This document shows positions 33,605 through 42,362 of a stretch of DNA of 64,000 bases, in pieces. This DNA is from an uncultured Paracoccaceae bacterium (GTDB lineage Bacteria; Pseudomonadota; Alphaproteobacteria; Rhodobacterales; Rhodobacteraceae): positions 186,001 through 250,000 of the forward strand of contig CANMAI010000005.1 of assembly GCA_947495795.1 (NCBI GenBank). The letters run 5' to 3'. The notes below the pieces were generated by a model that was not told the DNA's origin, did not search any database, and worked only from the letters and a program-made list of their open reading frames with translations. Position 1 is the stretch's first letter; every line of letters starts with the position of its first letter. A program made the translations under genes and the position numbers.

Positions 33605-34482
33605 TGGGCATTCTTGTAGATGAAGATACACGCGTGATCGTGCAGGGTATGACAGGGCGTTCAGGCACCTTCTACACGGATCTCGCGATGCGATATGGCT
33701 CTACTTATGTAGGTGGCGTGCGCCCTGGGAAGGGGGGCACCAGCCATCTGGGCCTGCCGGTGTTCGACACATGCGCCGAGGCCGTGGCGGAAACCAAGGC
33801 AACCGCGAGCCTTGTGATGGTGCCTGCCCACCACGCGGCGGATGCGATTGTGGAGGCGGTAGAGGCCGGTATAGGCGTGATCGTCTGCGTAACGGAGCGT
33901 GTGCCACAGCACGATATGGCCCGGGTTAAGGCGGCCCTTGCCGGTTCAGATGCAATCCTGATCGGCCCGAATTCTCAGGGCATCCTGACACCCGATGCCT
34001 GCAAGATCGGCGTCATGCCGACACGGGATGCGCGGAAGGGTGGGCTTGGCATCGCTTCGCGCTCTGCTTCGCTGACATCTGAGATTCTGGCTCAGGCAAG
34101 TGCTGCGGATCTTGGCCAGTCCACCACTGTCGGGATCGGTGGCGATGCGATACACGGGATTGGGTTCGTGAAATGTCTCAAGCTTTTCAAAGAGGACGCG
34201 GACACGAAAGCCGTTGTTCTGATTGGCGAAATTGGTGGGCGGGAAGAAGAGGATGCTGCCGCTTATCTGAAGTCGGCATCCTATGGAAAACCGGTTATTG
34301 CCCTTGTGGCCGGCAAGCACGCACCGCGCGAACGCCGAATGGGGCATGCGGGAACGCTCTCTATCTTCGGCGCTGATACAGCGGAGGAGAAGAGCCTTAT
34401 GCTTGCTGACGCCGGTGTGATTATCGCACGAAATGCCGATGACGTTGTGGCTTCAGTACTGCGTGCCCTGAACGATGTTTGA
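33604..34482 (+). CDS. Succinyl-CoA synthetase alpha-like subunit, diverged
   Basis: CoA-binding/ligase alpha subunit of 292 residues. The CoA-binding N-domain shows VGGVRPGKGGTSHLGLPVF, and the phosphorylatable active-site His lies in RRMGHAGT (about residue 246). The segment usually SRSGTLTYE reads SRSASLTSE, another departure near the substrate site, while GQSTTVGIGGDAIHG is close to normal. Its ATG shares one base with the stop of the beta-like gene. The pair ends at a strong terminator, so it forms a two-gene operon separate from the TCA-cycle sucCD. Confidence 0.87.
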   Translation: MGILVDEDTRVIVQGMTGRSGTFYTDLAMRYGSTYVGGVRPGKGGTSHLGLPVFDTCAEAVAETKATASLVMVPAHHAADAIVEAVEAGIGVIVCVTERVPQHDMARVKAALAGSDAILIGPNSQGILTPDACKIGVMPTRDARKGGLGIASRSASLTSEILAQASAADLGQSTTVGIGGDAIHGIGFVKCLKLFKEDADTKAVVLIGEIGGREEEDAAAYLKSASYGKPVIALVAGKHAPRERRMGHAGTLSIFGADTAEEKSLMLADAGVIIARNADDVVASVLRALNDV

Positions 34483-34502
34483 CTGCTGACCGCTAGATAG
34501 AC

Positions 34503-34536
34503 AAAAAGGGCCCGCCTCTAGGAGGCGGGCCTTTTA
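34503..34536. terminator. Rho-independent terminator, bidirectional
   Basis: Perfect 10-bp GC stem GGCCCGCCTC/GAGGCGGGCC (34509-34518, 34522-34531) with a TAG loop, followed by TTTT and preceded by AAAAA. It lies between convergent genes (sucD-like and the protease) and can stop transcription from both sides. Confidence 0.93.
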
Positions 34537-34552
34537 GTGATGTGAATTTGTC

Positions 34553-36967
34553 TCAGACGAAGGAGAAATCGCCAGCGTCAAGCAGCGTATGGTCTACGCC
34601 AACGAGCGTGATCTGCACATCTGCGAAAGTTACACGTGCGTTGGCACCGGCATCTGCAATCGTGATCTGCCCGAAAGCCGTGGCACCGGAAGTGATGCGG
34701 ATAACATCCACATCCAGCTGGAAGTCGGTGATGCGGTCCGTGCCAGCTCCGGTACCGAAAATGAACACATCGGATTGCGTTCCGCCTGTAAGGACATCAT
34801 TGCCTGCGCCGCCGGTGAGGAAATCCCTTGCCGCACCACCAAAGAGCCTGTCTGCACCGTTTCCACCGAGCAATTGATCGACGCCAGCATAACCGAAGAG
34901 CCGGTCATCACCGTTGCGGCCCTGCAGGATGTTACGCTCACCGTTGCCATAGAAAATATCATTGCCGTTGGCACCTGTGACGTTCTCAATGCTGATGAAG
35001 CGCTCCTGGCCCATACCGGTGCCCTGCACATTAACCGTTCCGAGATTAACGCGAAGGTTGACATCTCCGGCATAGCGAGCCGTGTCGATGCCCACGCCAC
35101 CATCGTAGATGTCATTGCCGAAGCCGCCCTCGAGGAAATCATTGCCACCGGAGCCGATCATCCGATCCGCGCCATTGCCGCCAAAAAGTTGGTCTCTCAG
35201 ATTGCCACCACGAAGTTCATCATTCCCGTTACCGCCAAAGAGCATATCCATGCCGTCGCCGCCGACAAGCACATCATTGCCGTTGTTGCCGTAGGCGCGA
35301 TCATCCCCGGCAGCCAGTGTGATTGTATTATTTGCGGCATTGCCGAAGACAACGTCATTGCCAGCGCCTGTGATCGCATTCTCGAAATTGCGAACGGTAT
35401 CACTGCCTTGGCCTGTGTTTTGCGCGCTCCAGGCACCAAGGTTCAGCGTGATTGGCCCGCTGCCGAAATAGCGCACGGTATCGATACCTGCACCGCCATC
35501 CATGATATCGTTGCCTGCACCGCCATCGATTGTGTCGTTGCCTGCAGCGCCGAATATGCGATCATTTCCTGCACCGCCGATCCCCAGATCATTGCCGCCT
35601 GACATGAAGAATGTGTCGTTCCCGTCATTGCCGCGCAGGATATTACGGGCGTTGTTACCCTGGAAAATGTCATCGCCGCTGCCGCCTATTGCATTCTCGA
35701 TGACGCTGCCGCGCCAGATGAAGACGTTGCCTTCAAGTCCGCCGACATCGGAAGACATGCCGGGGCGCAGGTCTATGCGTTGATCGGCTGTTTCGCCGCT
35801 GAGATTCAGCGTATCGATACCGCCATTATCCAGAATGGTGAAGGAAATCGGGCCGGAGAGGCTGACGAGATCATCGAGATAGCCGCCAGCGTTGGAATTG
35901 TAGCCATAAGTCGTGTCGCCCGTGCGCTGGTTTGCCGGTGCGCCATAAAGGTTATGGACCGCAATGATATCCGCCATCATCGGCGAGAGAATGTAGGCAT
36001 AGCTCGCGTCCACGCTCGTATTCTCACGCTGGCTGAAATACGACATCACAGTCGCCTGCCAACTGTCATTTAGATAACTGTTATCAATACCATACGTGGC
36101 GTTGCCGTTATAGTTTCCAGCATGGCCGAGGCCGAGCGCGTGACCGATTTCGTGGATGAAGGTCTGGAATGTGTAGTCATCCAGATCGGAGCTTCCGCCG
36201 TTCCATCCGGAGTTCACATTGATCCGGCTGGATGTGATGAACCCGCCGCTGATTGAGGACGATGCGAACGCTCCGGACTCGTTATCCGTGAACCTGATCT
36301 GGGCTGTTCCAGACACTTCGCGGAAGGTGATGCCGGTAACATTGGTCCAGCTTTCAAAAGCTGCTCGGGCAACTTCCTGGCGGGCAGAAGAGAGGCCGCC
36401 CAGGTTGATTGTTATCTCGCCGCCGGGAGAGACATTGTAGTGCCGCTGGGAGCCGCCCCAATAGCCATCCGTCAACTGATTTGCGATCTCATTAAGCGTG
36501 AAGTTGCGGATTGGCGTCGCCTGTTCAAAGCCGATGGTATAGTTTCCATCGTAGTTGCTGGCGTACGCATCGGCAGCGATGTAGTAGGTGCCGGTTGATG
36601 TGGCGGTGAAGGAAAGCGTCGATTCAAGATCCACACCGAGCGAGCGGTCATCGTTCTCCGCCACCTGGCTGCCGGAGCTGTTGAACAGGCGGATCAGCGG
36701 GTCTTCCAGCGGCGATGCGCCTGTGCTGTCTAGCGTAAAAGTGTATCTTTGTCCGGCGGTTAGCTGAACTTCGACCCAATCCTGATCGCCAAGTGCTAGA
36801 AAGCCGCTGAAGGTATCACCAACGCTCATGGAGTATTGCGTGGAGGGGCCGCTTGCGGCATCTACTCCGCCCTCTTGCAAGGCTGCGAAAAGCGTTCCGC
36901 CTCCCGAAAGACCTTGGTAGCCGCATTCGTCTTCGAAGGGCCGAAACTCAGCACAGATTGTACACAT
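34553..36967 (-). CDS. Serralysin-type RTX metalloprotease (M10)
   Basis: Secreted zinc protease of 804 residues. A bacterial pre-peptidase-like beta domain lies at about 45-150, then the catalytic domain with the metzincin zinc motif HEIGHALGLGH (H272, H276, H282) and Met-turn VMSY at 307-310. From about residue 430 onward there are repeated calcium-binding GGxGxDxxx nonapeptides in several blocks (typical GGAGNDxI units). There is no signal peptide, as expected for type I secretion via a C-terminal signal. It is longer than classical serralysins (about 480) because of the N-terminal domain and extra RTX blocks. No type I secretion genes or inhibitor gene are nearby. Confidence 0.95.
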   Translation of the reverse strand: MCTICAEFRPFEDECGYQGLSGGGTLFAALQEGGVDAASGPSTQYSMSVGDTFSGFLALGDQDWVEVQLTAGQRYTFTLDSTGASPLEDPLIRLFNSSGSQVAENDDRSLGVDLESTLSFTATSTGTYYIAADAYASNYDGNYTIGFEQATPIRNFTLNEIANQLTDGYWGGSQRHYNVSPGGEITINLGGLSSARQEVARAAFESWTNVTGITFREVSGTAQIRFTDNESGAFASSSISGGFITSSRINVNSGWNGGSSDLDDYTFQTFIHEIGHALGLGHAGNYNGNATYGIDNSYLNDSWQATVMSYFSQRENTSVDASYAYILSPMMADIIAVHNLYGAPANQRTGDTTYGYNSNAGGYLDDLVSLSGPISFTILDNGGIDTLNLSGETADQRIDLRPGMSSDVGGLEGNVFIWRGSVIENAIGGSGDDIFQGNNARNILRGNDGNDTFFMSGGNDLGIGGAGNDRIFGAAGNDTIDGGAGNDIMDGGAGIDTVRYFGSGPITLNLGAWSAQNTGQGSDTVRNFENAITGAGNDVVFGNAANNTITLAAGDDRAYGNNGNDVLVGGDGMDMLFGGNGNDELRGGNLRDQLFGGNGADRMIGSGGNDFLEGGFGNDIYDGGVGIDTARYAGDVNLRVNLGTVNVQGTGMGQERFISIENVTGANGNDIFYGNGERNILQGRNGDDRLFGYAGVDQLLGGNGADRLFGGAARDFLTGGAGNDVLTGGTQSDVFIFGTGAGTDRITDFQLDVDVIRITSGATAFGQITIADAGANARVTFADVQITLVGVDHTLLDAGDFSFV

Positions 36968-37015
36968 AACTCAATTCCTCTTTCTCTCCCGGTGACTTTA
37001 TCACCGCAATACTGG

Positions 37016-37429
37016 CTATTTTGTGGCTGTTTCGGGCAGATTTGCCGTTACGATCAGGTCTGTCGCGAAATCGGTCAGGATGGACGGGCGCAGGCCCGTA
37101 TCCATTGCGGCGATCTCCAGCTCGGGGCCTGTTTCGGAATGGCCTTTGTGATCCTGCCAGGCGAGCTGGCCGATGGCGAAATCACGGCCATGCTTGATGA
37201 GTGTGAAGGTGATCTGAAGGGCTGCATCGCGGCCTTCCGCTGCACCGAGAAGCACGTCCGCATCCGGATTGTCGTTTTGCACAACCGATTGCAAAGCTTC
37301 ACATATTTGCGTTCTTACAGCGCTGTCGGGGCCGGAGCAGGTGATAAATATTGCGTCCGTTCCTGCAGAAAAAGCCTGTCCGCCTGCAGCCATTGCGCAT
37401 ACCACCCCGATAAGAATTCGCTTGATCAT
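37016..37429 (-). CDS. Hypothetical secreted protein
   Basis: Unrecognised protein of 137 residues with an N-terminal signal peptide (MIKRILIGVVCAMAAGGQAFSA) and two Cys near the start of the mature chain. The ATG at 37429 is close to AAAGGGG; a GTG two codons earlier is an alternative. It lies upstream of the RTX protease gene on the same strand with a 48-bp gap, so the two could be co-transcribed. It does not resemble the small serralysin inhibitors I know, and no function is proposed. Confidence 0.72.
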   Translation of the reverse strand: MIKRILIGVVCAMAAGGQAFSAGTDAIFITCSGPDSAVRTQICEALQSVVQNDNPDADVLLGAAEGRDAALQITFTLIKHGRDFAIGQLAWQDHKGHSETGPELEIAAMDTGLRPSILTDFATDLIVTANLPETATK

Positions 37430-37687
37430 CCACACCCCTTTACTTGCACCTGTTCTATCGCAGAGCTTGGAGAGATCGCAAGCTGCTGGTGCGCGGCGAA
37501 ATGTCTGGTGGTCGGATTATCTTCCTTGATCGGCGTAAATCGCAGGTGCTGGAAAAGCGTGGGGTTGGTGGTTATCAACTGTGCGTGTGATGCGCCTGTC
37601 CGCCTTGCTTTGCGGGGGCTTTGGAGCGCAGAAACGTGGCCGTAATCGAGGAGAAAAGTTATTATATTTCAAGGCTTTGGTGAGTGT

Positions 37688-38533
37688 ATGGTCGAGCTTC
37701 AGCAAACCGGGGAGATGGCTTGGCGACAGGGCTTCGCGGGGGATGTTTTCAACACGCTCTGGTATGCGCGGCGGAGCCTGAACGCCGACTGGGATGTGCG
37801 CTTTCATACCGGTATCGGCATTGATCCGGTTTCTGCGCAAATGGTTAATTTCATTGAAAAATCAGGGGTTTCGCTGGGTAACTCGCATCGTGATCCGGTG
37901 CGTATGCCTGGGCTTTACATGATTCACCTTGAGGGTGCGGAGCGGAGCTTCAGTTATTGGCGGGATACCGCTGCCGCGCGGCGTCTGGCGGCTGATATTG
38001 CGCTTGTGGAGCGGGAGATGGGAGCTGCGGACGTGATCTACCTTTCGGGCATCACCCTGGCGATTGTGGGTGAAGATGGAGACGGATTGATTGCGGCGAT
38101 GGGGGCTGCCCGCGCGGCTGGAAAGCTGGTGGCATTTGATCCCAATATCAGGCCGCGGCTTTGGCCTGATCCGGAGATTATGCGGGTGCGGCTGATGGCG
38201 GCAGCGGGGGCTTCCTCCGTGGTGTTGCCCAGTTTTGATGATGAAAAACAAGCGTTTAGCGATGCAAGCCCTGCGGAGACGCTCGCCCGATACCGAGGTG
38301 CCGGGGCGGCGAGCGTGGTGGTGAAGAACGGGGCTGAGGCGGTGCTGCTGGAAGGTGAGGAAATCCCGATAGCCCCTGTGAAGGATGCGGTGGATACGAC
38401 GGGCGCGGGGGATTCGTTCAATGGCGCATATTTGGCGGCTCTGGCCTCTGGCGCGGCTTCAAAGGAAGCTGTTTTGCGGGCTTGTGCCACCTCTGCCGAG
38501 GTGATCCGACACCATGGGGCGCTGATCGGGTAA
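37688..38533 (+). CDS. kdgK: PfkB-family kinase, 2-keto-3-deoxygluconate kinase-like
   Basis: Ribokinase-fold sugar kinase. FAGDVFNTLWYARRS near the start matches KDG kinases, and TTGAGDSFNG holds the catalytic Asp (residue 242 from this ATG). The predicted product would phosphorylate 2-keto-3-deoxygluconate at C6. The first ATG gives 281 residues but cuts into a conserved motif: the codons just upstream read GFGECMVEL, matching the usual IGECMVEL. An in-frame stop at 37643 limits the extension, leaving ATT at 37661, 7 nt after GAGGAG, as the likely true start. No other KDG pathway gene is adjacent. Confidence 0.85.
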   Translation: MVELQQTGEMAWRQGFAGDVFNTLWYARRSLNADWDVRFHTGIGIDPVSAQMVNFIEKSGVSLGNSHRDPVRMPGLYMIHLEGAERSFSYWRDTAAARRLAADIALVEREMGAADVIYLSGITLAIVGEDGDGLIAAMGAARAAGKLVAFDPNIRPRLWPDPEIMRVRLMAAAGASSVVLPSFDDEKQAFSDASPAETLARYRGAGAASVVVKNGAEAVLLEGEEIPIAPVKDAVDTTGAGDSFNGAYLAALASGAASKEAVLRACATSAEVIRHHGALIG

Positions 38534-38652
38534 CAGCGCCAAAACCGCGTATGGGTTTGGTACGGGTTTGGTAATGTTTCGGTAGTGCAAGAGGTCGACT
38601 TTTCCGGCGGGAAACCGAGCGCACTGTGCAGGAAACCGCTTGGCAGAAAATT

Positions 38653-38670
38653 TTTGACCTTTTGATAAAA
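38653..38670. promoter_or_regulatory. Candidate RutR box upstream of preT
   Basis: TTTGACC-TTTT-GATAAAA has a perfect left half and a 5-of-7 right half of the palindrome TTTGACC-N4-GGTCAAA found at 53494 and 61705. It lies 54 bp before the preT start, a position suited to repression. Confidence 0.6.
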
Positions 38671-38724
38671 TTTTTGCAAGCTCGCCGCGAGAGCCACTTT
38701 ATTGAGCCAGCATGGAGCGCCTGT

Positions 38725-40071
38725 ATGCCTGAAGTTTCCCGGAAGCCCGATGTTGCGCCGGCGCGGTTGCCGGAGGACGCTTACAGCGATCTCTTCTCAG
38801 GCGTTTACCCGCCCTTAACCTCTCATGAGGCGCGGGTGGAGGCGGACCGGTGCTACTTTTGCCATGACGCACCCTGTGTGACGGCCTGCCCGACGGATAT
38901 CGACATTCCGCTGTTCATTCGGGAGATTTCGACGGGCAACCCGAGTGGTTCGGCCAAGACGATCCTTTCCCAGAACATTCTGGGCGGCATGTGCGCCCGG
39001 GTTTGCCCCACCGAGACACTGTGCGAGGAAGTGTGCGTGCGCGAGGTGGCCGAAGGGCAGCCGGTGCAGATTGGAGAGTTGCAGCGGTTTGCGACGGATC
39101 ACTTGATGGCAGCCGGAGAGCACCCGTTTGAGCGGGGGGCGCCTACGGGCAAATCCATCGGTGTTGTGGGCGCCGGGCCTGCCGGGCTGGCCGCGGCGCA
39201 TCGGCTGGCGATGAAGGGGCATGATGTTGTTGTCTATGAGGCCAAGGCGAAATCTGGCGGGCTGAACGAATACGGGATTGCGGCCTACAAGGCGATGGAT
39301 GATTTCGCGCAGGCAGAGGTTGATTTCATCCTGAAGATCGGGGGTATCGAGATCCGGCATGGGGCTGCCTTAGGCGATGCCGTGACGGTGGACGGTCTGC
39401 TGGAGGCGCATGACGCCGTGTTCCTCGGGATGGGCCTGCCCGATGTGAACGGGCTGGGCCTTGAAGGCGAGGATGCTTGCGGGTGCATGGATGCGGTGGA
39501 CTACATTGCGCAGATCCGCCAATCCGACGATCTCTCCAAGCTTTCGGTTGGGCGCAATGTGGTGGTGATCGGCGGGGGTATGACCGCGATTGATATTGCT
39601 GCCCAGATCAAGCTGCTCGGCGCCGAGAATGTGACGATTGCCTACAGGCGCGGGGCGGAGAACATGAACGCGAGTGCCTATGAGCAGGAGCATGCCAAGA
39701 AGCTTGGCGTGGTGATCCGGCATTGGCTGCAACCGGCAAAGCTGCATGTGAAGGATGGCGCTGTGATGGGCATCGGATTGGCCTATACGCGTGCCGGTGC
39801 TTCGGGGCTGGAGACAACGGGCGAGATGCTGCATCTGGATGCGGATCAGGTTTTCAAGGCGATCGGGCAGGTGGGTGATGCCGGGCCTCTGTCGGGTGTT
39901 TCGCTGGAGATGGCGAAAGGGCGGATTGTGGCCACCGAGGTTGGCCGGACCTCTCATCCGAAGATCTGGGCGGGGGGCGATTGCACGGCTTCCGGCGATG
40001 ATCTGACGGTGACGGCGGTGGCCGAGGGCCGGGACGCGGCCGAGGACATTCATGCGAGCCTGATGGGGTGA
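38725..40071 (+). CDS. preT: NAD-dependent dihydropyrimidine dehydrogenase subunit PreT
   Basis: Electron-input subunit of dihydropyrimidine dehydrogenase, 448 residues. The N-terminal Fe-S region has two Cys clusters (CYFCHDAPCVTACP and CARVCPTETLCEEVC), followed by the FAD-binding GVVGAGPAG and NAD(P)H-binding VVVIGGGMTAID motifs. With PreA it reduces uracil or thymine to the 5,6-dihydro form. The ATG at 38725 has GGAGCG upstream; the frame is open earlier but without homology. A RutR-like box precedes it. A methyltransferase gene separates it from preA. Confidence 0.93.
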   Translation: MPEVSRKPDVAPARLPEDAYSDLFSGVYPPLTSHEARVEADRCYFCHDAPCVTACPTDIDIPLFIREISTGNPSGSAKTILSQNILGGMCARVCPTETLCEEVCVREVAEGQPVQIGELQRFATDHLMAAGEHPFERGAPTGKSIGVVGAGPAGLAAAHRLAMKGHDVVVYEAKAKSGGLNEYGIAAYKAMDDFAQAEVDFILKIGGIEIRHGAALGDAVTVDGLLEAHDAVFLGMGLPDVNGLGLEGEDACGCMDAVDYIAQIRQSDDLSKLSVGRNVVVIGGGMTAIDIAAQIKLLGAENVTIAYRRGAENMNASAYEQEHAKKLGVVIRHWLQPAKLHVKDGAVMGIGLAYTRAGASGLETTGEMLHLDADQVFKAIGQVGDAGPLSGVSLEMAKGRIVATEVGRTSHPKIWAGGDCTASGDDLTVTAVAEGRDAAEDIHASLMG

Positions 40072-40196
40072 TTTCGCACGGTGCATATGACGGACCGGCG
40101 GGCAGGGCGTTGCCTTTTGATCTCTGGAGGGCCTCACTGCGGGCGACGCCTAAGCGTGTTATACTGCCAATCTCTGACACTGTGGGGGATGGTGTG

Positions 40197-41033
40197 ATGA
40201 CGGATGTGGAAACACGCGTGGCCGCGCATTACGGCGTGGCGGATCTGGTGGCCTCTATCAAGGCGGGGCTGGTGGCGGCGGGGGTGGACCTTGCTGCGGC
40301 AAAGCCCGGTGATCTGAAGGGGGTGGACGAGTTCCATACTGGCGGGCTGGAGGCGACGGAGGCGTTGCTGGGGCAGCTGGAGATCTGGCGCGATATGCGC
40401 GTGGTGGATGTGGGCTCCGGCCTTGGCGGTACTGCCCGGCATATGGCGGATCGGCACGGGGCGCATGTGGTGGGCGTGGATCTGACGCCGACCTATGTGG
40501 ATGCGGCGGCGGATCTTTCCGCGATGGTGGGGCTGGGGGCCAGGACTGAGTTTCGCATAGGCTCTGCGCTGACGATGCCGGTGAAGGATGAGTGGGCAGA
40601 GCTTGCCACGATGTTTCATGTGGGCATGAACATCGCCGAGAAGGGTGCCATGATGGCGGAGGTGGCGCGGGTGCTGGCACCCGGTGGCCGGTTTGCGACG
40701 TTCGACGTGATGCGGATGGGTGACGGTGATCTGGCATTTCCATTCCCCTGGGCGGAGGAGGCGGCGTTTTCCTTTGTGGAAGCGCCACAGGTCTATCGCC
40801 GGGCCGCGGATGCCGCGGGTTTGCGCCTTGTTGCGGAGCGGGAGCGGAAGGACTTCACGCTCGATTTCTTCGGGCGGGTGTTTGCAGCAATGAAGACGGC
40901 CGGAGGGCCGCCGCCCGTGGGCATTCATCTGCTGATGCGGGGCACGGGGGCTGAGAAGATACGAAACTACGTGAGCGCTGTGGAAGCCGGGCTGATCGCG
41001 CCGGTGGAGATGATTTTTGAGAAACCGGGATAA
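40197..41033 (+). CDS. SAM-dependent class I methyltransferase
   Basis: Protein of 278 residues with SAM-binding motif I VVDVGSGLGGTARHMA (about 90-105) and VARVLAPGGRFATFDVM as the post-II/III region, like UbiE/sarcosine-type small-molecule methyltransferases. The ATG at 40197 is preceded by GGGGGATGG. It is placed between preT (126 bp upstream) and preA (12 bp downstream) on the same strand, so it is presumably co-expressed with pyrimidine catabolism. I know of no methylation step in that pathway, and the acceptor cannot be inferred. Confidence 0.85.
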   Translation: MTDVETRVAAHYGVADLVASIKAGLVAAGVDLAAAKPGDLKGVDEFHTGGLEATEALLGQLEIWRDMRVVDVGSGLGGTARHMADRHGAHVVGVDLTPTYVDAAADLSAMVGLGARTEFRIGSALTMPVKDEWAELATMFHVGMNIAEKGAMMAEVARVLAPGGRFATFDVMRMGDGDLAFPFPWAEEAAFSFVEAPQVYRRAADAAGLRLVAERERKDFTLDFFGRVFAAMKTAGGPPPVGIHLLMRGTGAEKIRNYVSAVEAGLIAPVEMIFEKPG

Positions 41034-41045
41034 CGGGAGAGTGAT

Positions 41046-42356
41046 ATGGCGGATTTGACGACCGATTTTCTGGGGATCAAGAGCCCCAACCCGTTCTGGC
41101 TGGCCTCTGCCCCGCCGACGGACAAGGCGTTTAATGTGGAGCGCGCGTTCGAGGCGGGCTGGGGCGGCGTGGTGTGGAAGACGCTGGGTGAGGCCGGGCC
41201 GCCGGTCGTGAATGTGAACGGGCCGCGTTATGGCGCGATCTGGGGGGCGGACCGGCGTTTGCTGGGGCTCAATAACATCGAGCTGATCACGGATCGCGAT
41301 CTGGAGGTGAACCTGCGCGAGATCCGCGAGGTGAAGGCGCGCTGGCCGGACAGGGCGATGATCGTCAGCCTGATGGTGCCGTGCGAGGAGGAGCCCTGGA
41401 AGAAGATATTGGAGCGGGTTTCCGAAACCGGCGCTGACGGGGTGGAGCTGAATTTCGGCTGCCCCCATGGGATGAGCGAGCGGGGCATGGGCGCTGCCGT
41501 GGGGCAGGTGCCCGAGTATATCGAGATGGTGGCGGCGTGGTGCAAGCAGTACAGCGACCTGCCGGTGATCGTGAAGCTGACGCCCAATATCACGGATGTG
41601 CGCTATCCTGCGAGGGCAGCGAAGGCGGGTGGGGCCGATGCGGTGAGCCTGATCAACACCGTCTCTTCGATCACGTCTGTTGATCTCGATAGTTTCAGCC
41701 CCGAGCCTTCGATTGACGGGAAGGGGAGCCACGGGGGGTATTGCGGGCCTGCGGTGAAGCCGATTGCGCTGAATATGGTGGCCGAGATTGCGCGGGATGC
41801 GGAGACGGCGGGGATGCCGATTTCCGGCATTGGCGGGATCACGACATGGCGGGATGCAGCGGAATATATCGCGCTTGGTTGCGGCAATGTGCAGGTGTGC
41901 ACGGCGGCGATGACCTACGGGTTCAAGATCGTGCAGGAGATGATTTCCGGCCTTTCGGATTACATGGATGAGAAGGGCTATGCCTCGATCGAGGATTTCC
42001 GGGGAAGGGCGGTGCCGAATGTGACGGACTGGCAGTATCTGAACCTGAACTACGTGACCAAGGCACGGATCGATCAGGACAAGTGCATCAGCTGCGGGCG
42101 CTGTCATATCGCGTGCGAGGACACCTCTCATCAGGCGATCACGCATATGGTGGACGGCAAGCGGCATTTCGAGGTGATCGACGAGGAATGCGTGGGCTGC
42201 AACCTGTGTGTGAATGTCTGCCCGGTGGAGGACTGCATCACGATGGTTGAGCTACCCGCCGGGGAGGTGGACCTGCGCACCAAGGAGCCGGTGCGGGAGG
42301 AGTATGCGAACTGGACCACCCACCCCAACAATCCGAGTGTGACGGCTGCGGAGTAG
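41046..42356 (+). CDS. preA: NAD-dependent dihydropyrimidine dehydrogenase subunit PreA
   Basis: Catalytic subunit of 436 residues: a dihydroorotate-dehydrogenase-like FMN barrel (about 1-310) with the signature ELNFGCPHGMSERGMGAAVGQ, which includes the catalytic Cys loop region. It is followed by a C-terminal 2x[4Fe-4S] ferredoxin domain (CISCGRCHIAC and CVGCNLCVNVCPVEDC). It reduces uracil/thymine with electrons from PreT. GGGAGAG precedes the ATG. No dihydropyrimidinase or beta-ureidopropionase gene follows, so the middle steps must be encoded elsewhere. Confidence 0.95.
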   Translation: MADLTTDFLGIKSPNPFWLASAPPTDKAFNVERAFEAGWGGVVWKTLGEAGPPVVNVNGPRYGAIWGADRRLLGLNNIELITDRDLEVNLREIREVKARWPDRAMIVSLMVPCEEEPWKKILERVSETGADGVELNFGCPHGMSERGMGAAVGQVPEYIEMVAAWCKQYSDLPVIVKLTPNITDVRYPARAAKAGGADAVSLINTVSSITSVDLDSFSPEPSIDGKGSHGGYCGPAVKPIALNMVAEIARDAETAGMPISGIGGITTWRDAAEYIALGCGNVQVCTAAMTYGFKIVQEMISGLSDYMDEKGYASIEDFRGRAVPNVTDWQYLNLNYVTKARIDQDKCISCGRCHIACEDTSHQAITHMVDGKRHFEVIDEECVGCNLCVNVCPVEDCITMVELPAGEVDLRTKEPVREEYANWTTHPNNPSVTAAE

Positions 42357-42362
42357 TAGAGT

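Noticed and set aside
34800-35700. Regularly spaced short repeats resembling a repeat array
   Set aside because: They encode the GGxGxD RTX nonapeptides of the protease, not CRISPR or other DNA repeats.
40134-42167. A 677-codon minus-strand frame opposite the methyltransferase and preA genes
   Set aside because: Arg/His/Pro-rich composition typical of antisense frames in GC-rich DNA, and it lies over two well-supported genes.
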